A DNA stretch of 7,457 bases from positions 1 through 7,457 of the forward strand of contig JAFDAW010000131.1 of NCBI GenBank assembly GCA_019313605.1. Reading direction: 5' to 3'. The translations under genes were made by a program, and so were the position numbers. The notes under the pieces are model-generated. The model did no database searches. It saw nothing but the letters and a program-made list of their open reading frames with translations, and was not told the DNA's origin. Origin of the DNA: Deltaproteobacteria bacterium. GTDB taxonomy: Bacteria; Myxococcota_A; UBA9160; SMWR01. Each line of letters begins with the position of its first letter. Position 1 is the stretch's first letter. Shown piece by piece: positions 6,553 to 7,457 of this stretch.

Positions 6553-6614
6553 GCGGACTGAAAATCCGCTATTCCCCCGGGGGAAATGTGGGTTCGCGAG
6601 TCGAAAGGCTTGCG
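6553..6614 (+). other. tRNA-like and hairpin-forming stretch in the valS/rpsN divergent region
   Basis: GCGGA (6553-6557), the 7-base loop CTGAAAA and TCCGC (6565-6569) form a perfect tRNA anticodon arm with U33 and anticodon GAA. Directly after it lies the 14-bp palindrome TTCCCCCGGGGGAA (6572-6585), placed like a long variable arm. Next comes GTGGGTTCG (6588-6596), which resembles the 5' half of a serine- or phenylalanine-type T arm. The 3' T-stem partner, the acceptor stem and a D arm cannot be found, so this is not an intact tRNA. An alternative hairpin, CGCGAG/CTTGCG (6595-6600 with 6609-6614, one G-U pair), also fits. It could be a tRNA relic, part of an RNA leader, or operator DNA. Confidence 0.35.
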
Positions 6615-6638
6615 GTGGAGGGGCCTGACCGATAGTTT
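6610..6638 (+). promoter_or_regulatory. Weak candidate promoter for the ribosomal-protein cluster
   Basis: TTGCGG (6610-6615) and TAGTTT (6633-6638) are 17 bases apart and could act as -35 and -10, with transcription starting about 25-30 bases before the rpsN start. Both hexamers are imperfect. If this is the real promoter, the hairpins at 6553-6614 are DNA-level elements rather than leader RNA. Confidence 0.25.
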
Positions 6639-6645
6639 CCCGGAT

Positions 6646-6664
6646 CCCCGTGACGGGGCAGGAG
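6646..6664 (+). promoter_or_regulatory. Hairpin abutting the rpsN ribosome-binding site
   Basis: CCCCG (6646-6650) and CGGGG (6654-6658) flank a 3-base loop. The stem ends one base before the Shine-Dalgarno AGGAG (6660-6664), which sits seven bases from the TTG start of rpsN. That Shine-Dalgarno decides the TTG start. A stem this close to the site could affect ribosome loading, but that is inference. Confidence 0.4.
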
Positions 6665-6671
6665 TGTCGAT

Positions 6672-6977
6672 TTGGCCAAGCTATCCCAGGTGTTGCGCGA
6701 TCAGCGCCGCAAAAAATTGATCGAGAAGTACGCTGAGAAGCGCGCCGCGCTGCGCAAGCGCCTGAACGATCCCAATGTTTCGATCGAAGAGAAGCTCGAA
6801 GTCCAGGAAGCCTTCGCGAAACTCCCGCGCAATTCGTGCCCCACGCGCCTGAAGCGCCGCTGTGCGGTTTCGGGTCGAGCGCGCGGTTATTACCGCAAGT
6901 TCGGCATCTCGCGAATCGCGTTCCGGGAGATGGCCCTCAAAGGCCAGCTGCCCGGCGTCCGCAAGTCGAGCTGGTAG
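6672..6977 (+). CDS. rpsN: Small-subunit ribosomal protein S14, long zinc-free form
   Basis: S14 helps assemble the 30S head. This is the 101-residue long form. The start is a TTG, chosen because it gives the family N-terminus MAKLSQ and has AGGAG seven bases upstream. LPRNSCPTRLKRRCAVSGRA (51-70) and RKFGISRIAFREMA (75-88) to the terminal PGVRKSSW match the family. Two cysteines (C56, C64) are present, but the paired CxxC zinc ribbon of the short form is absent, so it should not need zinc. It heads a tight cluster with L31 and L28 rather than lying in the large spc operon, which suggests an accessory paralogue, as in zinc-starvation sets. The TAG stop is part of the next gene's Shine-Dalgarno. 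Confidence 0.96.
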   Translation: MAKLSQVLRDQRRKKLIEKYAEKRAALRKRLNDPNVSIEEKLEVQEAFAKLPRNSCPTRLKRRCAVSGRARGYYRKFGISRIAFREMALKGQLPGVRKSSW

Positions 6978-6986
6978 GAGCGCACC

Positions 6987-7232
6987 GTGAAGCCCGGCAT
7001 CCATCCCGAATACCACAAGGTTCTATTCATCGACAGCGCGACCGGCGACGAGTGGATGACGCGCTCGACGCTCACCTCGAACGAGACGCGCGAAATCGAT
7101 GGCGAAGAGGTTCCGGTCGTGAAACTCGAGATCTCGTCCTTCAGCCACCCGTTCTGGACGGGCAAGATGCGTGAGCTGGACGCCGACGGAAAGATCGACC
7201 GCTTCCGGCGCCGCTACGCGAGCAAGAAGTAG
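6987..7232 (+). CDS. rpmE2: Large-subunit ribosomal protein L31 type B, zinc-free
   Basis: This 81-residue protein is L31 of type B, which bridges the 50S central protuberance and the 30S head. It begins MKPGIHPEYHKVLFIDSATG and has the diagnostic EISSFSHPFWTGK (49-60 region) and DRFRRRYASK. It has no cysteine at all, so the zinc site of the standard L31 is absent. The start is GTG, with AGGAG seven bases upstream inside the sequence TAGGAG that also holds the rpsN stop. It lies nine bases after rpsN and nine before rpmB. In many bacteria this form replaces the zinc-binding L31 when zinc is short and is repressed by Zur. Confidence 0.96.
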   Translation: MKPGIHPEYHKVLFIDSATGDEWMTRSTLTSNETREIDGEEVPVVKLEISSFSHPFWTGKMRELDADGKIDRFRRRYASKK

Positions 7233-7241
7233 GAGAGCGAA

Positions 7242-7457
7242 ATGGCGCGCCGCTGCGAACTCACGGGCAAAGAGAGCATGTTTGGACACAATGTGTCCCA
7301 TGCCAACAATCGAACCAATCGGCGCTTCGTCCCGAACCTGCAGAAGGTCACGCTCCAGAGCGAAGCTCTGCGCAAGGACGTCAAGCTGCGGGTCTGCACG
7401 CGCGCGCTGCGCTCGGTGCAGCGCAATGGCGGCCTCGACGGCTACCTGCTCTCGCGG
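7242..7457 (+). CDS. rpmB: Large-subunit ribosomal protein L28, truncated by window end
   Basis: The 72 visible codons run off the right edge; the full protein is usually about 75-80 residues, so only a few are missing. MARRCELTGKESMFGHNVSH, then NRTNRRFVPNLQKV (23-36) and LRVCTRALRSV, are clearly L28. The N-terminus has C5 followed by E-L-T rather than a CxxC pair, so it looks like the zinc-free form, as in E. coli. The ATG is preceded by TAGGAGAG, whose TAG is the rpmE2 stop. Co-transcription with rpsN and rpmE2 is almost certain. More zinc-free ribosomal genes such as rpmG could follow outside the window. Confidence 0.95.
   Translation, partial: MARRCELTGKESMFGHNVSHANNRTNRRFVPNLQKVTLQSEALRKDVKLRVCTRALRSVQRNGGLDGYLLSR

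Noticed and set aside
6472..6600. T-box leader controlling valS
   Set aside because: No T-box consensus or specifier/antiterminator arrangement is visible on the minus strand, and the gap between the candidate -10 and valS is only about 50 bases.
6527..6614. Intact tRNA gene (Phe or Ser)
   Set aside because: Only the anticodon arm is sound. The expected D stem (about 6536-6551) does not pair, the T stem has no 3' partner, and there is no acceptor stem.

Overview
The window is GC-rich (roughly 60% by eye), densely coded, and has bacterial Shine-Dalgarno sites with ATG, GTG and TTG starts. Gene content and codon use suggest a GC-rich Gram-negative bacterium, perhaps of the broad deltaproteobacterial/Myxococcota/Binatota kind. 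That placement is inference; no marker in the window fixes the phylum. I see no phage, transposon, CRISPR or defence genes. All intergenic gaps are shorter than 300 bases.

Left part (1-2265). The minus strand starts with the N-terminal part of a DksA/TraR-type zinc-finger regulator that runs off the window. A 282-bp gap follows. Then come plus-strand genes: a GNAT N-acetyltransferase and a family 6 type (hypoxanthine/deoxyinosine) DNA glycosylase 21 bp apart, and a small cysteine-rich CWC protein whose TAG stop overlaps the GTG start of a transthyretin-like beta-sandwich protein.

Middle (2266-3813). A minus-strand GFA/CENP-V zinc-binding protein converges on the previous gene and diverges from a plus-strand SAM-dependent methyltransferase resembling the phosphoethanolamine/glycine-betaine N-methyltransferases. 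A probable intrinsic terminator on the plus strand (3692-3746) lies in the gap before valS and overlaps a dubious 35-codon ORF.

Right part (3814-7457). A complete minus-strand valS encodes a short, archaeal/actinobacterial-type valyl-tRNA synthetase. It is divergent from a plus-strand ribosomal-protein cluster, rpsN-rpmE2-rpmB, the last cut by the window end. S14 and L31 are zinc-free forms, and the start of L28 also lacks the CxxC zinc motif. In other bacteria this set is often induced by zinc starvation under Zur. The 200-bp divergent region before rpsN holds four potential hairpins in a row. The first has a perfect tRNA-like anticodon arm (GAA in a 7-base loop) and the last abuts the rpsN ribosome-binding site. 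This is the least explained stretch of the window. A structured leader RNA, a decayed tRNA or an operator region are all possible; none is shown.
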